Of a stretch of 64,000 nucleotides of DNA, positions 37,042-48,620 are shown piece after piece (the first letter of the stretch is position 1; each line of letters begins with the position of its first letter). The stretch lies in the NCBI GenBank assembly GCA_004794785.1, contig SJOL01007680.1, positions 265,371 through 329,370 of the forward strand. The letters are read 5' to 3'. This stretch comes from Opisthorchis felineus (lineage: Eukaryota; Platyhelminthes; Trematoda; Opisthorchiida; Opisthorchiidae). The notes under the pieces are model-generated. The model saw only the letters and a list, made by a program, of their open reading frames with translations, did no database searches and was not told where the DNA came from. The translations under genes and the position numbers were made by a program.

Positions 37042-38580
37042 GTCATTTTTCTTCTCGGCATCTATCTGTCACTCTAAAACTCAGGAAGATGCTGGTTGTT
37101 TGAAAACTGGATGCTATCTGGCATCTTCTCACCCAAAGGAGATCTTTTTTACTATGTTAAATGCAAACAGCAATGCTCATTATTAGCTCCCATTTACCAG
37201 ACGTTAACGGTGATTGTCGTCAAGAGCAAACATTAATGTCATGGTAAATTGGTGAATAAACCATGTTGTCACCTGCAGCAAATATTTTAGGTTTTTTAGG
37301 TAAACCAAAATCTCTGAAGACCACTGTCACCCTATTTCGCGTCAGGTTGGGAGTAATCGTTGGTTGGGCCCATCCAGTCGCGACTGGAAGCTCTCCTTCT
37401 TGTACCAAAATTGATTATATAACTGAAACGGGCTTTCTCCAGTGTTTTAGCTAGTGACCTGACGTGTTCACCAGGCTGGAAAAAAACTAAAAGTTTGTAG
37501 AGGGGGAGGCAGTTTTTCTTGACTTGTCATCATTGGTTCACAAAACAAAACTAGGTCCACCCATCATTACTGTATACCCTAATTTCTAATCTCCCAATAC
37601 GGTAAAATAATTCCATTATGTTATTGTTATAATTTCTTTAAACACGAAATATCGTGCCTATGCAAAAACTGTGATTAATCGACCAAAATATAGTTGATTA
37701 CACGCTAGTCTAGTTTCAAAAAACTTTTTTGTGTTATACTTTGAAGTTCCTTTTCTTTTGATGGCTTGTTCTACAGTATTAAATGAGCACAATTTGACTC
37801 CACCTAGTGAGACTCAACGAACACATCAGTGTTGAATAAATGGCTTATTCAAAGCACAGAAACAAGACAGGCCACTTGTACTTGAACATCGTCATGAAAT
37901 CTCCTAACAGCTGATTTGTTGTTACCATATAGCGGCATTGGGCGTTAGTGTGACTTTAAATTTATTCAAGTATTTACTGGACCTCGAGAAGTTATTTCAT
38001 GCATCGTTACAAACCAGTTCATGGCCTTCGCTGTAGCATTTCAAATGTACAAACTGTCTGCTAAACATCAGTAGAAGAAACCGTCAAGTGCAGAGTATTA
38101 ATAAACCTACACGTATTTTCTGTGGACACATCTATGGCAGTAACTTCCACTTGACGTGAGTTGAACGACCAATGGGGTTATCTTTCTGCCTCTTTCAAAT
38201 GTTCAGTTAAACAGTATAGCAAATTGGATCGAGCGGTACAAAGTTTTGCCAAGCGAAATTCTCTCAGTAGTTTGCCACATTGTCTTTGTTCTCCTGCCCG
38301 ATCATTTGTTATCCGGAAGCATTTCACAGTCCACTTCCTACAATCACTTTACGTAGACACACGTTGACTGGCTCCCTAAGGATTGATAACTTGAACACTG
38401 CTTATTATCCGCCACAACATATTCAGTCTTTCACCACAGATTAGCTTCAGTTTCACACTCTGAAACTCATTTTGGAGCAAACTAATTTTGATCTATGCTG
38501 AGAAAGATAAAAATCTTAAAAGTCGCAAGAGCTTCTCGTCAGCCGAAGAGCGTGTGATGTCAATCGTGGGACTGAAAGCT
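37042..38580. other. Non-coding stretch, no gene supported
   Basis: Only short frames are open. AATAAA at 37835-37840 (in GTTGAATAAATGG) lies too far from the GPCR stop to be preferred as its poly(A) signal. Nothing else was recognised. Confidence 0.45.
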
Positions 38581-38760
38581 GAGTGACACTATGTCTTGTC
38601 TAAGTGTGAGTTATTCAAGATAGTGATCAGTGATAGTGGGTTCGATCTCCATAGGGGTTCATGTGGTGCGATTTGCTGCAGAATAACCCCGAACAAGGAT
38701 GTAGAGTCACTGCAAGGTCCTTGGCCTATTGGTATGGCTTGGAACAGATTTTAGGATTGG
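38581..38760 (+). repeat. tRNA-derived SINE with decayed hammerhead, copy 2
   Basis: A good B box, GGTTCGATCTCC, lies at 38639-38650, with a weak A-box region upstream (TCTAAGTGTGAG). The hammerhead-equivalent region is TGCTGCAGAATAACCCCGAA followed by CAAGGATGTAGAG at 38674-38706: stem-II halves (ACCCC / AAGGA) survive but CTGATGA and GAAAC are both mutated. The linker between B box and ribozyme (GGTTCATGTGGTGCG) aligns with the same linker in the copies at 52290 and 61020. This alignment supports the call; the single copy alone would not. Confidence 0.55.
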
Positions 38761-41700
38761 ACTGAGACAACTTTATTCACTTACTGGTGTCCAGTGTCCT
38801 TACTAGTGTTCTTCTGTGGCCACAGAAACAGGTGTAACCCCTGGCAGTACAGCCTATGAACACAGTGGAAAACTGGATGTAACGCACAACATCAATAAAT
38901 GCTGTTGGCCTTTCACTTGTTGGAAGGACCGAAATGAGCCGATCAAATAGTGCACACGGTAAGCCCGAAAAACCGCAGAAACTTTCATCCTTTTTGATGG
39001 CCATATATCAAATTGGATGGACCAGGTGCATGGTGGTTCTCTAAGTGCAGCTACCCTGAGAAGCCAGTGTGCTGCAGCTGGTACGCTTCAAAACTATTTT
39101 ATTGGTGGTTCAATAAGTCTAATTTAGTAAACCAAGTTGGGCAGCAATGCTGTTGGTAACTTTCACAATTGACTTCCCAACCAACTTTCCAAACCGACGG
39201 CCACTCTTTCGTTGTGTTTCTTTCTTAGACCAACTGAGTTTTGTGGAAATAAACCCCACTGATTTGGCTGTTGTGCGCGTCTTTTGGGTTGTCAATCAGA
39301 TGTAGTCGTACGTGGAAAATGAAACCTTCACATTGCTTAGCTGGTGAGAAAATGAAGATGAATGGCCTTGTACAAAACATGCATCTGACGGCCTCAAAAA
39401 TATGCATGCCATGCTTTTTTATCAATCAGGAATGTTTTCAGTGTACATTTTGACTCAGTATTCATCTGTCCAACATATGTCACGTTGTTATTAGACCATG
39501 TATTAATAAATATTTACACGTATTTCATCAGCTGTGTTGGTCTCAGACTCCGGTTGTAAGCAGAGACGCACACACCCAGGTAATGACGCGAACACCAAAT
39601 GAAATTCTTTTAATTGTAACGTTGCTAGCTTTAGTCGATTTAAAAAATCACATGGGACAGTAAATCCACTGCATTATTAGCGGCTTTGTTAGAGAACCCA
39701 GCAAGTCGGTGTTCTTGTGTTATTAAGTTGTATAACTGACAGTTGTTCATTTTTGCAATTGCCAGGTAATTTCCGCAGCTTTTTAGCTATGCGGGATCCA
39801 GCTATTTTAAGGAATGAATGACAGTTCTCCAAACTTTTTGACGGGGTTGGAGACCGAAACGAAAAATTGCGCTGCAAGTCAAAAACTTTTTCAAGATGAT
39901 TGCAATGTTATTGCGACAACGTGGTATAAGTGCGGCCCAAGAAGAAATTGCAAAGAGCACGATCGTGCAGATGAGGCAATAAACAAGTACACTGAGGACC
40001 TTTGGAGACAAGAGATCTAAAATCTTCCAAAATAGGGGCCTTCTGAGGGATAGAGCAGCAGTATAAACACGTCTAAACTCAAAGAAAGAATCCAACAAAA
40101 AGGTAATTGCAACTTTTAACAAAAAGCCGGACAAGAGAAACTAGGCCAAGAGCCAAACAAGCCGAAATACGGAAGTACGCAAATAAAAGTTTCGTAAACC
40201 ACTCAACAAGGCGGAAGAAAAGCACCACGTAGTGAGGTGAGCCATTCAGAGTAAAGACAAAAAACTATTCGAAGTTGGAGATAAACAACCGAATTGAAAG
40301 CTGGAGGACACAGCATATCGTGACCCAAATCGTAGCGGTATAGTTCATAAAAAGACTAATTACACGCGCGAAATGCAGACTGCAAAGCGATACAATCGGC
40401 GAAAACATCAACTAAACTTTTGGCAAGATAAATTGTAGTCTTTAAACGCTTTATAGCTTACTTATAGTCTCTAGAACCTGAAAAGGCACCCAAGAAGACA
40501 GGAATTTGCCACCAAACTCCTTAATGATGATGTCCCTACGAATGGTTGCAAATCGGTTACAAATCGATTTCCAAGGTTGGCACATAGACCACCATCTACC
40601 TCGTATACCACCATATTCTCCAACTTCTTAGTTCACATCGTGTTTTCCAGTGCTTCAAAGAAAAGGCAACTTCCTACCTTTTTACCCAGCCCCTATTCGA
40701 TAATTAGTGAACTAGTTAGTACTTAAAAAATGTTGGCATGTTGTTCCTATTCCATGTATTTCGGGTCTTTGTAATCAGTGTCTTTGCTCGTTTGAAGGTT
40801 GTACGTCTGCTTCTAAAACATTATCGGCATCCATTATTCAGACGACTACAATGCAAAATATCTATTCATTTTTTGCATGATGGACTGACTAAACCATAAG
40901 TAAAAATGACAGTTTACTACAAACAATTTTTCTAGCTGTTACTACAAAGAAGTAATTGCCCAGTCATGATACAGTGTTTTAAAGGAAAAACGAAAAACAT
41001 GAATTTATGTTGTAGGCTTGACATAAAACTGAGACGTTTCTCTGTATTGTGCAAAACATGAAAACTCTTAAGGTTTAGTTGGTGCGCACAACTATTTCTA
41101 GGTACCGTTGTTAGATTTTCCGTCTGATGGTAATCGATAAGCACACTGACCTTTTCTTTGTACTTCAACCACTTAACTATTCAGTAATCACCAAAAATGA
41201 AGGTTATGGTGTTCCTTGCCGCAAGATATTCTTACGATGCGTTACGCTAGACTTCTAAGTAAATCGTGCCGTAGCACATAGGCCAAGCTCAGAACTTCAT
41301 ACTCAGTACATTTTGTTAGCATTGTGTGACACACGTCCAAATTCCTCCAGATGTCATAGAGACTTTCCCACATAATTCTTTCATTTCTGGACCGAGTTGG
41401 CAGTCGGATGTTTTTTATTTTTGTTACCGTTCAAATTCAAACTAGCACAAGATCGCGGGACGCTACAAATTTTATTCCGATGGCACCTGACACCCATTAG
41501 AGGTATTCATACAGCTGGACTACATGCTTTGTTTATTTTTGCAGGGAGCATTCAAAATCCAACCACCGTTGGTAATTTAGAGCAATTAAACTTTTCGTTT
41601 AAAGGATTTCAGAATTTAAAAGAGTTGCGCTATCAGTCTCATTAAACCATTGTTTGTCGAAAAATCTGTCAGATAGACCACCAGTTGACTGAGGTGAGTG

Positions 41701-43918
41701 ATATTAATAAGGTGATGCTTCCGGTGATGTCCAGGATTGGCTGTTGCGTGCACCATCGACGTCGTCAAACGCAGTTCTTCCAAATATCCTATTACTCCTT
41801 CTTCTGGTCCTTCTAACGAGACTGGAAACATATTTCCCACATACTTGACACTCAAAAACCGTTTGGCAGTCTGGTATAGAAAACCGTAAACGTGAGGAAT
41901 TCATTCCCCTACTCACACGCCGTAAAACGAAAAATAATATTTCTAGGAGGAACCCTGAATGCAACCTGATTACTATTACGACCTTTAAATTTCCCAAACT
42001 ATGAGAATTCTGTGAAAATAAAACAATGTATTGCTTATCACCACTTCACTGAGCGGTACGAGAGATATCTGGATGGTGATACCCACTCTTGGTGAGAAAT
42101 TCAGTGCCAGTCAACGGTGATCACTCCGTGTCTTTCCGTGAAGAATTCCTAGCTTTGTTAACCTTTGTCTTTATGAATATCTGTTCTTCCATACCCAACC
42201 GAATAAAACAGCATAAAGGAAAAAACGAGCTGTTGTTGTCAGTCTCCCCTGGTATCGTGAACACTTATGGATACCAGCTTCAAATAACAGACAAATTCGC
42301 CACAACTGGCTCAAATTGTGCAGACATTTTGCCTAAACACTTATTTGCAAGACCATTTCAGAACTAAGCACCTAATCTTCCTTCTAGCATCCTTTGAATG
42401 TTATAATAGATGCTGCAATTCCCTGTTTTGAAGGGTTGAAATCCTCAGTCTAATCTGGATCTAAATTGCTAACATAACCGTCCTGAGTGACTATCGGGTT
42501 TGCTTGGCGTTAACTGATGCCTACATATGGCTTTATCTAGATGTGGTGCATAAATTCCTATGGAACTTATGGAAACTCATAGCAAATAGGGTCGAACCAC
42601 TTCGCAACCGGGACTCAAACTGGAAGTCACGAAGAACGTTGATGAGAGTTAGGTGTATCAGGTGACACCCAAAGGACGCTCATCATACCTATCATAAGAT
42701 TGTTGCAAGATGCTTGGAGTGTAAAAGCTCACATTCTTCCAAGTAAATGCCTGAAAAACTGTCAGGATGTTCCCAGGAGTACTGCAATAAGACCTTGACC
42801 TAAGGGGGTAATATGCCAAGGAACCGAAGTTGGCACATGCTCAGCTGAGGATAAATTCACCTTGAAATTATTGCAATCCGAAGGAACAACAACGATGCCC
42901 TTGCAATTGAACGGTGCTGCCAGAATTTTCTAAAGCTTCGTGGCTGAGCACCTTATCATACGAAAGCTATTAATTTCATGTTACACATTTGACGCCGATC
43001 AAGGTGCAATCTGTGTTGATAAAAAGTCCATTTTTCCTAAAGAAAGCTCTTATCATTAGGGTCAACATTTGCCTTGTATTCTCATCATACTCATTTTTGT
43101 CTGTAAGCACGAATTTCGAAACAATTCAGTCAGGAAAGCCATTCAGCTGATTTATCTACGGCAAAATAAAAATAACGACTGAGGAGTGGTAATGCGTTCC
43201 TTTTCAAAAATTAATACCAAAAAGGGATGCTTGAATTCCTTCCCTATCCTGCTTGGACTATCCCAGATTTAGCAGATGATAAACTTTTGCTTCCGTATTT
43301 CCACACTGCACGAGTTCCAGATAAGCTGCAGCAATTCCAGTTTTGACCTTCGCTAATCAAATATGGTGGGTACGCAACTGCACACCAACGCATGGGGGCA
43401 CGGAGTTTGTCTCCAAGAGAAATATTTCTAGGAATGCAGGACAATATTTCTGCTTCTTTCTCTCAAGAGCCCTCTAGTAAAAGATGTATTCAGTAAAGTA
43501 TTCTGGTCACGAAGAATTCATTTCTTGGGCATTTCGCTGTGAAAATTCCGCCCTCTATAACAAAAAAAGAAAAGCTTCCTCACCTTTAAACGTTTGAACA
43601 GGAAACATCGTAGTATAAATAGGATTTGAACACGACATCCATCTAATTAGGACAAGTCAACTTAAAAAGGTTGATCTCATATTCGTTTTACTGTGTTTTA
43701 AGCGGTCTTCCCCTATTCTAGTGAGTCTAGACCAAAGACGAGAAGCGCTGGATTAGATCTTCGCTATTAATGGGGCACATATGTAGCGAGTATGCCTGAC
43801 GATAACTGAAACTGAGCCCCAGACATATGAAATGCCACGCGGGCATGTCAAGACTATGCACTGACGCATGACTTATTACCCTGTCTGAACAGGTGAACAT
43901 AATCCACCTTGAGTGTGA
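38761..43918. other. Non-coding stretch, one possible zinc-finger remnant
   Basis: No gene is supported. An A-rich stretch at 39810-40400 is open in the plus frame for 68 codons but unrecognised. A minus-strand CxxC motif at 41839-41850 is listed separately. A candidate B box on the minus strand at 43624-43637 (GTGTTCAAATCC) may be another tRNA-derived SINE but lacks further support. Confidence 0.4.
41704..41997 (-). pseudogene. Possible C2H2 zinc-finger remnant
   Basis: The minus-strand frame reads CQTVFECQVCGKYVSSLVRR followed by TRRRSNRIFGR. FxCxxCGKxVSSL is the first half of a C2H2 finger, with the cysteine codons at 41848-41850 and 41839-41841. The two histidines expected about 12 residues later are absent (R and S occupy the likely positions). 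It could be a broken retroelement-encoded finger or a chance match. The frame has no ATG start. Confidence 0.25.
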
Positions 43919-43921
43919 GTG

Positions 43922-44620
43922 ACTAGCCCGACCGCCATAGTGACAACACATAAACCGTCATGGTTGTCTCGATCGACCGTCAAGGCTGTCCCAAAATGCT
44001 CGCGTGTACGCGGTGTTTCTTCGAGTAGATTTTCTTGTAATACGCAAAAGGTGAAAGTAGGCTACCCAAAATTAATTAAAGCGACCGACGTTAGTCATGT
44101 GAAACTTCCTCTGCCTGAGCCGAACATACTGGAGTATCAGTACTGCATACTTTCATTTGCCTCTGTAGTTATCCAAACTGTTCAAGAAACGGCTGTCATC
44201 CTTCAGTTGACAGTATTAGCGTTCTCTCAACAATCTTTTATACACACGTTGTTGAAGCCACATGCTTTATCTCAATGCAAGTTACCTACTTGTTTGACTG
44301 AGCTTTTGACGAGAGTAAAACTCTACCATGCACGGAGAATTCTGCTCTCAGATGATGGGGAGAGCAGTTGTTTTCTCGAAAACTCGGGAGTTACGGACTT
44401 TTATTTTACACAGTCACGTGTTCAAACACATCTTTTCAACCAATCAGCAGTGAAACGATGGAGTCTACTTTTACAGCTTAATTTCCATGAAAATCTAGTA
44501 AACATCAAACCACATGGTACCGCATTCAGGATAGAAGGTTGGATAGTGCTGTGTGTGTTTTTGATCCACACCGCTATTCAACTACCACATGCTAGCAGCG
44601 GTGTCCAAATCTGTATTTGA
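43922..44620 (+). CDS. Unrecognised long open frame, about 233 codons
   Basis: The second longest stop-free frame of the window after the GPCR (gap artefacts aside). It opens directly after a TGA at 43916-43918 and ends at TGA 44618-44620; there is no ATG near its left edge. I do not recognise the protein. It contains a leucine-rich segment (QETAVILQLTVLAFSQQSF) and a possible membrane segment near the end (GWIVLCVFLIHTAIQL). A possible splice acceptor (TTTCATTTGCCTCTGTAG) ends at 44168, giving a terminal exon of about 150 codons. Chance alone makes a frame this long unlikely but not excluded; the alternative is an old element remnant. Confidence 0.3.
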   Translation, partial: TSPTAIVTTHKPSWLSRSTVKAVPKCSRVRGVSSSRFSCNTQKVKVGYPKLIKATDVSHVKLPLPEPNILEYQYCILSFASVVIQTVQETAVILQLTVLAFSQQSFIHTLLKPHALSQCKLPTCLTELLTRVKLYHARRILLSDDGESSCFLENSGVTDFYFTQSRVQTHLFNQSAVKRWSLLLQLNFHENLVNIKPHGTAFRIEGWIVLCVFLIHTAIQLPHASSGVQICI

Positions 44621-46380
44621 TTGCAGACCTTCTCAGGAATTTGCCCTCAAATTTGGATGCAACTGCACAGCAGTTTCCCTCATTTCGACATAGTCTGTTT
44701 TTTTTACGACGTATCGTTTGATTTCATGCGGCGTGTTAATAATTAAGCCGATCAACTTGAGACTGTCAAATGAAATCGTGCCGCAGTATTCCAAGCATTT
44801 TGGTCAGACCGGAAAAGTGTAAAGATCCCGTCCAATTTGAAGAAAATTATCAAACAAGATATTGGAACAGAAGCAACTAGTGACGTTTTTTTGGCGCAAC
44901 AGACACAGTAAAGCCAACAGAAGAGAAAATCCAATGAAAACCTCTATAACGGTTATCTCAGTAGAAATATTTTCATTTTCAGTGTTTCTCCGTCCAAGCT
45001 AGTAGCTACAGAAACTACCAGCGTAAAATAAAAATAGGCAGAAATTGGAATGTTCATCCACTTTGGAGAATGCTTGTTGTTTAGAGAAAATTGCACGTGA
45101 GATTTCGGACAATAAAGAGGGCTCTTTCGGACTCAGAACAATTAGTGGTATCGTTTTGAGGGGCTCTCAAACAGAGTGATCACTCCATAAGAAAATATTT
45201 CTAATAATACAATGAAATGGGTTGCTTTTAAGCAAAATGCATAATGAGCAAACAAGAAGTTTTGCCCGCAGACAATTCTGAATCTCTTATAGGTGACAGT
45301 AAAATTTAAGATGACTGTACGCGTACAACAAGCAACACAGTTATTTCCGTGTTAAGGTGTGATTGCACAAGGTTTCTCTAATACGGAAACCTCTCCGTTT
45401 TTAAACCGTATTCCGTATGTCTCAAAACTTCCAATATTCAGCGATTGTTTTACACAGAAACCTGTGGTTCCCTGCGTCTACCTGTAGTATAAGCCATGTG
45501 GTGAATTGCTCCATGACGGAAGGGTATCTCCCATGTGTTGAACCTCAGGAATACGCGTCTTTGTTAGTTTTTTCCCATAACCGTTAAGACCCATCTTATT
45601 GGCAAGAAATCTCATTTTTTCCTTTGCTCGTTTAATTATGCTTCCGTTTTCAGCGGTAAAAACAGCTGGTTTGTACAACAGCATCACGCAGTCTTTGTTA
45701 GACCTTGATTAACCCTACGTGGCGATAATAGGACATTTGTGAAACTTTCGGTAAAAGTATGTGTGACCGGCTGTAAGCAGTAAGTTGAATTCTTCGGTGT
45801 CTTCTGGCTGTTAGGTGAGCTCTCAAACATATACATCACCAGCCATTTTTCACGTGATCTTAGAGTTCAGAAAGGCATTTATTCGTGTTACTGACGGAAA
45901 GCAGATCTTAAAACAGTTCCCCTCTATTCTGAACTTAAAAATAACCGCGCTGAATGTTTGTGCCTAGGCGTTGTACGCATTTTTCCCAAGATGGCTTTAG
46001 TTGACTTCAGAATCTCGTGCACCGAAATCAATGTAGAGAATCTTAACTTTTCATCGAGGACCCTATGATATGGTAATGGCAAACCCAGCCTTCCTAGATG
46101 ATTGCAGTGAGCACTTCACATATTGTGGATTCAGCAGATCTTTGATCAGGTTGTGCTACCATCAAACCTGGTATGGGGGAAAGGTAGGATGCACCCTTAG
46201 CGTTTGAATTGCAACGAAAACTATATATATATATACGTAATTTTTCTATAAAGCATCATGACTAAAGAAGAGTTGTCAGCCACTCGGTCTTCAGTAAATT
46301 TGTACCGATGAAACGCAGCCTTGGAGAAAGTGTCGCTGGAAAAGTCATGTTTGTGCAAATGTTCATGTCGGAATTGATTA
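44621..46380. other. Non-coding stretch, no gene supported
   Basis: If the frame ending at 44620 is a terminal exon, the AATAAA near 45028 is a candidate poly(A) signal. Otherwise nothing is recognised. A short TA run lies at 46221-46235. Confidence 0.4.
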
Positions 46381-46443
46381 TACTTACGTTTATACTTATA
46401 TTTATACTTATAGATATATTTACGAGCTCATATTTATACTTGA
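46381..46443. repeat. Short 12-bp minisatellite
   Basis: TTTATACTTATA occurs twice in perfect tandem (46389-46412), with degenerate units on both sides (TATTTACGAGCTCA, TATTTATACTTG). It lies directly upstream of the LINE reverse-transcriptase fragment. Confidence 0.75.
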
Positions 46444-46489
46444 TACCCACGACAGCTCCCGAAATAGGCGAATGCTTTGGTCCCTCAAG

Positions 46490-47400
46490 TGTCTTTGAGG
46501 TGCAGGGCCTGACTACCTACCACCCTCTCAACCACGTGCTCATAGACACCCTACGAACTTGGTGTTCCTTGACTTCAAGAAAGCGTTCGGTTTTGTTGAC
46601 CGGTTAGTTCTTTTCAACGTGTTTGCGCAATCGAGTATGCTTCAGAAGTTCGAGAACATCATTCGCTACTTGTACTTACATGCTTATGGGCGCGTGGTTG
46701 TGTATGGGGAACTCTCCAAAGGCTCTCCTACAAGCAGTGGTGTCCGACAAGGATGTCCACTCTAACCATTTTTTAAACTCTCGTTTTTGATGAGATAATG
46801 AGGCGAACAGTGGAAGGTATCTAAAACCACGTGTTCAGATGTGTCCAGATAGGATACTTGTCCACGCTGAATATGCAGACGATATTGTTCTCGTTTTTGA
46901 AGAAGCGCTGGAAACGCAAGAATTACTAGAACAGATGACCAAAGTCATTCAGTCCTTTGGCATGTGTTTCGTGCCCAAAAAGTGTAAATTCAAGCCGCCA
47001 GACGTACAGTCTTTTAACATACCTGCGAGAATTCGAGGAGTGACACAAGAGGTTGTGGAACACTATACACATCGTAGAAGTTGCAGTAGCTCTGACGGTA
47101 GTGTGGCTAACGATATGAACCAATAACATCAAAGAATATAATTTCGCTTGCAAATTTGCGCCACACGTGTATTCAATGGGACATCTCCCTGAGTCTTAAA
47201 GGATGCGTATATTAGACTACAGCGCGGACTCTATTGTTGTACGGCTGCGAGACTTGATCACTTTGGGGAGAAGGATCTGAGAAATCTTCAATTCTTTGAC
47301 CTCCGATGCCTTCTGCGTATATATGTTGGAACCGGCGGATTAGGAATGGGTCGATTAGGAGACGGGTTTTGGGTGAAACAGACCAGTACCAGTCTGGTAC
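46490..47400 (+). mobile_element. Degraded non-LTR retrotransposon (LINE), reverse transcriptase to C terminus
   Basis: From 46562 the frame reads VFLDFKKAFGFVDR (RT block with FxDF.kAFDsVdR), then GELSKGSPTSSGVRQGCPL (the GxxQG block) and a stop at 46763. In another frame FDEIMRRTVEG follows, and from 46848 HAEYADDIVLVFEEALETQE holds the catalytic YADD. FGMCFVPKKCKF and GVTQEVVEHYTHRRSC follow. Around 47230 ALLYGCET-like sequence is scattered over frames, and near 47323 CWNRRIRNGSIRRRVLG is readable. These are, in order, the conserved blocks of a fluke LINE with a reverse transcriptase followed by the LYGcEtW / RIRN region. Several stops and frame changes show it is dead. The 5' endonuclease is missing from this copy. 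The aspartate after AF is G here. Confidence 0.88.
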
Positions 47401-47825
47401 TTATCAGACTCCCTCCGAAGATCGCCAGATTTAAAATGTAAATGTAGCTAGTCACAGGCGGTCAGCTTTTTTCAAGTGGGTTGTAACATAAAATCACTAG
47501 ATCACAAGAAATCGACGGTTTCGACGGTGAATCTAGCTACTCTTTGTGCTTTTGACCACTAATAGGAGAGCCGATGAATAAAGCTTTCGAGTTCGACATT
47601 TCAAGATAATGCCTCTTGTTTTACACCGTACCGATTTGGTGTCAGTTTGACTTGAAATGAAAAGTATAGTAAGGCAGCTAGATGGCACCGTATTCTGCTT
47701 GAGAACGTCGGAGATAAACCCTAGGCTGGAATCCCTTTGGAATGCCAGCTATTGATGACATGATACATCTTCAGTAGACCAAAAAACTAACATCAATAGA
47801 CGTAGGTACAAATGCCTGAGTGGGT
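47401..47825. other. Probable LINE 3' remainder and non-coding sequence
   Basis: Directly downstream of the LINE C-terminal block. I cannot place the element's 3' end: no simple-repeat tail is visible. Otherwise featureless. Confidence 0.35.
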
Positions 47826-48052
47826 TCCTCTCAACCCCGCACTGATGATGTCACCTCGATTGGTGATGAAACGTTTGCAATCCAACTGCCAAGCTCGGCG
47901 AACAGACCAACAACCAAGCAGCGCACCCGAGCTACCTATATTCCAAAACATTGCCAACACTTGGGTTCTGTACACGAAAAGTACAAAATAAGAAAAAACA
48001 CGGAAGAAATCGCCTTCCTGGTTTTTCCTTGGTACACAATTGATATATAAGT
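47826..48052 (+). repeat. Retroelement terminal repeat with hammerhead-like core
   Basis: CTGATGA (47842-47848), then GTCACC (47850-47855), a six-base loop, GGTGAT (47862-47867) and GAAAC (47868-47872). This is the order of a hammerhead core with a 6-bp stem II (one G-U pair) and one extra T before the stem. The part after GAAAC aligns with the minus-strand segment at 33985-34068, so it is a dispersed sequence. An open frame of 76 codons without ATG covers it. Hammerhead motifs are known from Penelope-like elements, and two Penelope endonuclease remnants lie in this window, so a Penelope terminal repeat is the likely origin (inference). Stems I and III were not convincingly found. Confidence 0.55.
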
Positions 48053-48449
48053 TTGGTAAAATATTCCGCCTTCCTGAGGCTACTCAGCCGGTAGTGGTTA
48101 CGATTCTCCAAATGAACACTAATTTGTAAGCAATTAGTTATACTTTACTTAAAAAGTAACTTGGCGTTAACTGATATCCACTTAATATCAGCTAAACTCG
48201 TCGTTATTTGTTTACTCAAGAGGGCTATCTATGGCCGCTCATCCAATGGGTGAGAGTCAAGTGCATGGTCCCGGTGTAGATGACTGCCGAGGCCATTCTA
48301 TGCCGTCACCTGAAAACCGTAAGGTAAATATATTACAATGTTTAACCACAAAATCTTCTCTAGTCTTGCGATTCACTGATGGTTGTAAGAGCTTGCAGGA
48401 TTTGTGGAACTTATAGCCACATGGCCGTCGATTAAACAATCCTCCTCCC
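48053..48449. other. Non-coding stretch
   Basis: No gene is seen. A degenerate B-box-like GGTTACGATTCTCC at 48095-48108 could be a fragment of another tRNA-derived SINE, but there is no hammerhead-like sequence behind it. Confidence 0.35.
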
Positions 48450-48620
48450 GTTCTGGATAAATTCTACTTTTAAGTGGACAGCTAAGGACGGAAGCACTGG
48501 ACTCGAAGTATCCTTGTATAAGACTCATCAGCAGTGTTTATCCTTGGCCCTGCAGTGATTTGAACACTGAAGGACTAACTTGCGGAGCATGCAGCTTCTC
48601 GAACAAAACAGGCTGTAAGT
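48450..48620 (-). repeat. tRNA-derived SINE with hammerhead core half, copy 3, minus strand
   Basis: Read on the minus strand: B box GTTCAAATC (48565-48557), then ACTGCTGATGAGTC with an intact CTGATGA (48531-48525), a stem-II-like TCTTATACAAGGA, then a lost GAAAC (TACTTCG in its place), and finally AGTCCAGTGCTTCC (to about 48490). CCAGTGCTTC is the same block that follows the ribozyme in copies 1 and 4. This copy keeps the first core box while copy 1 keeps the second. Confidence 0.68.
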
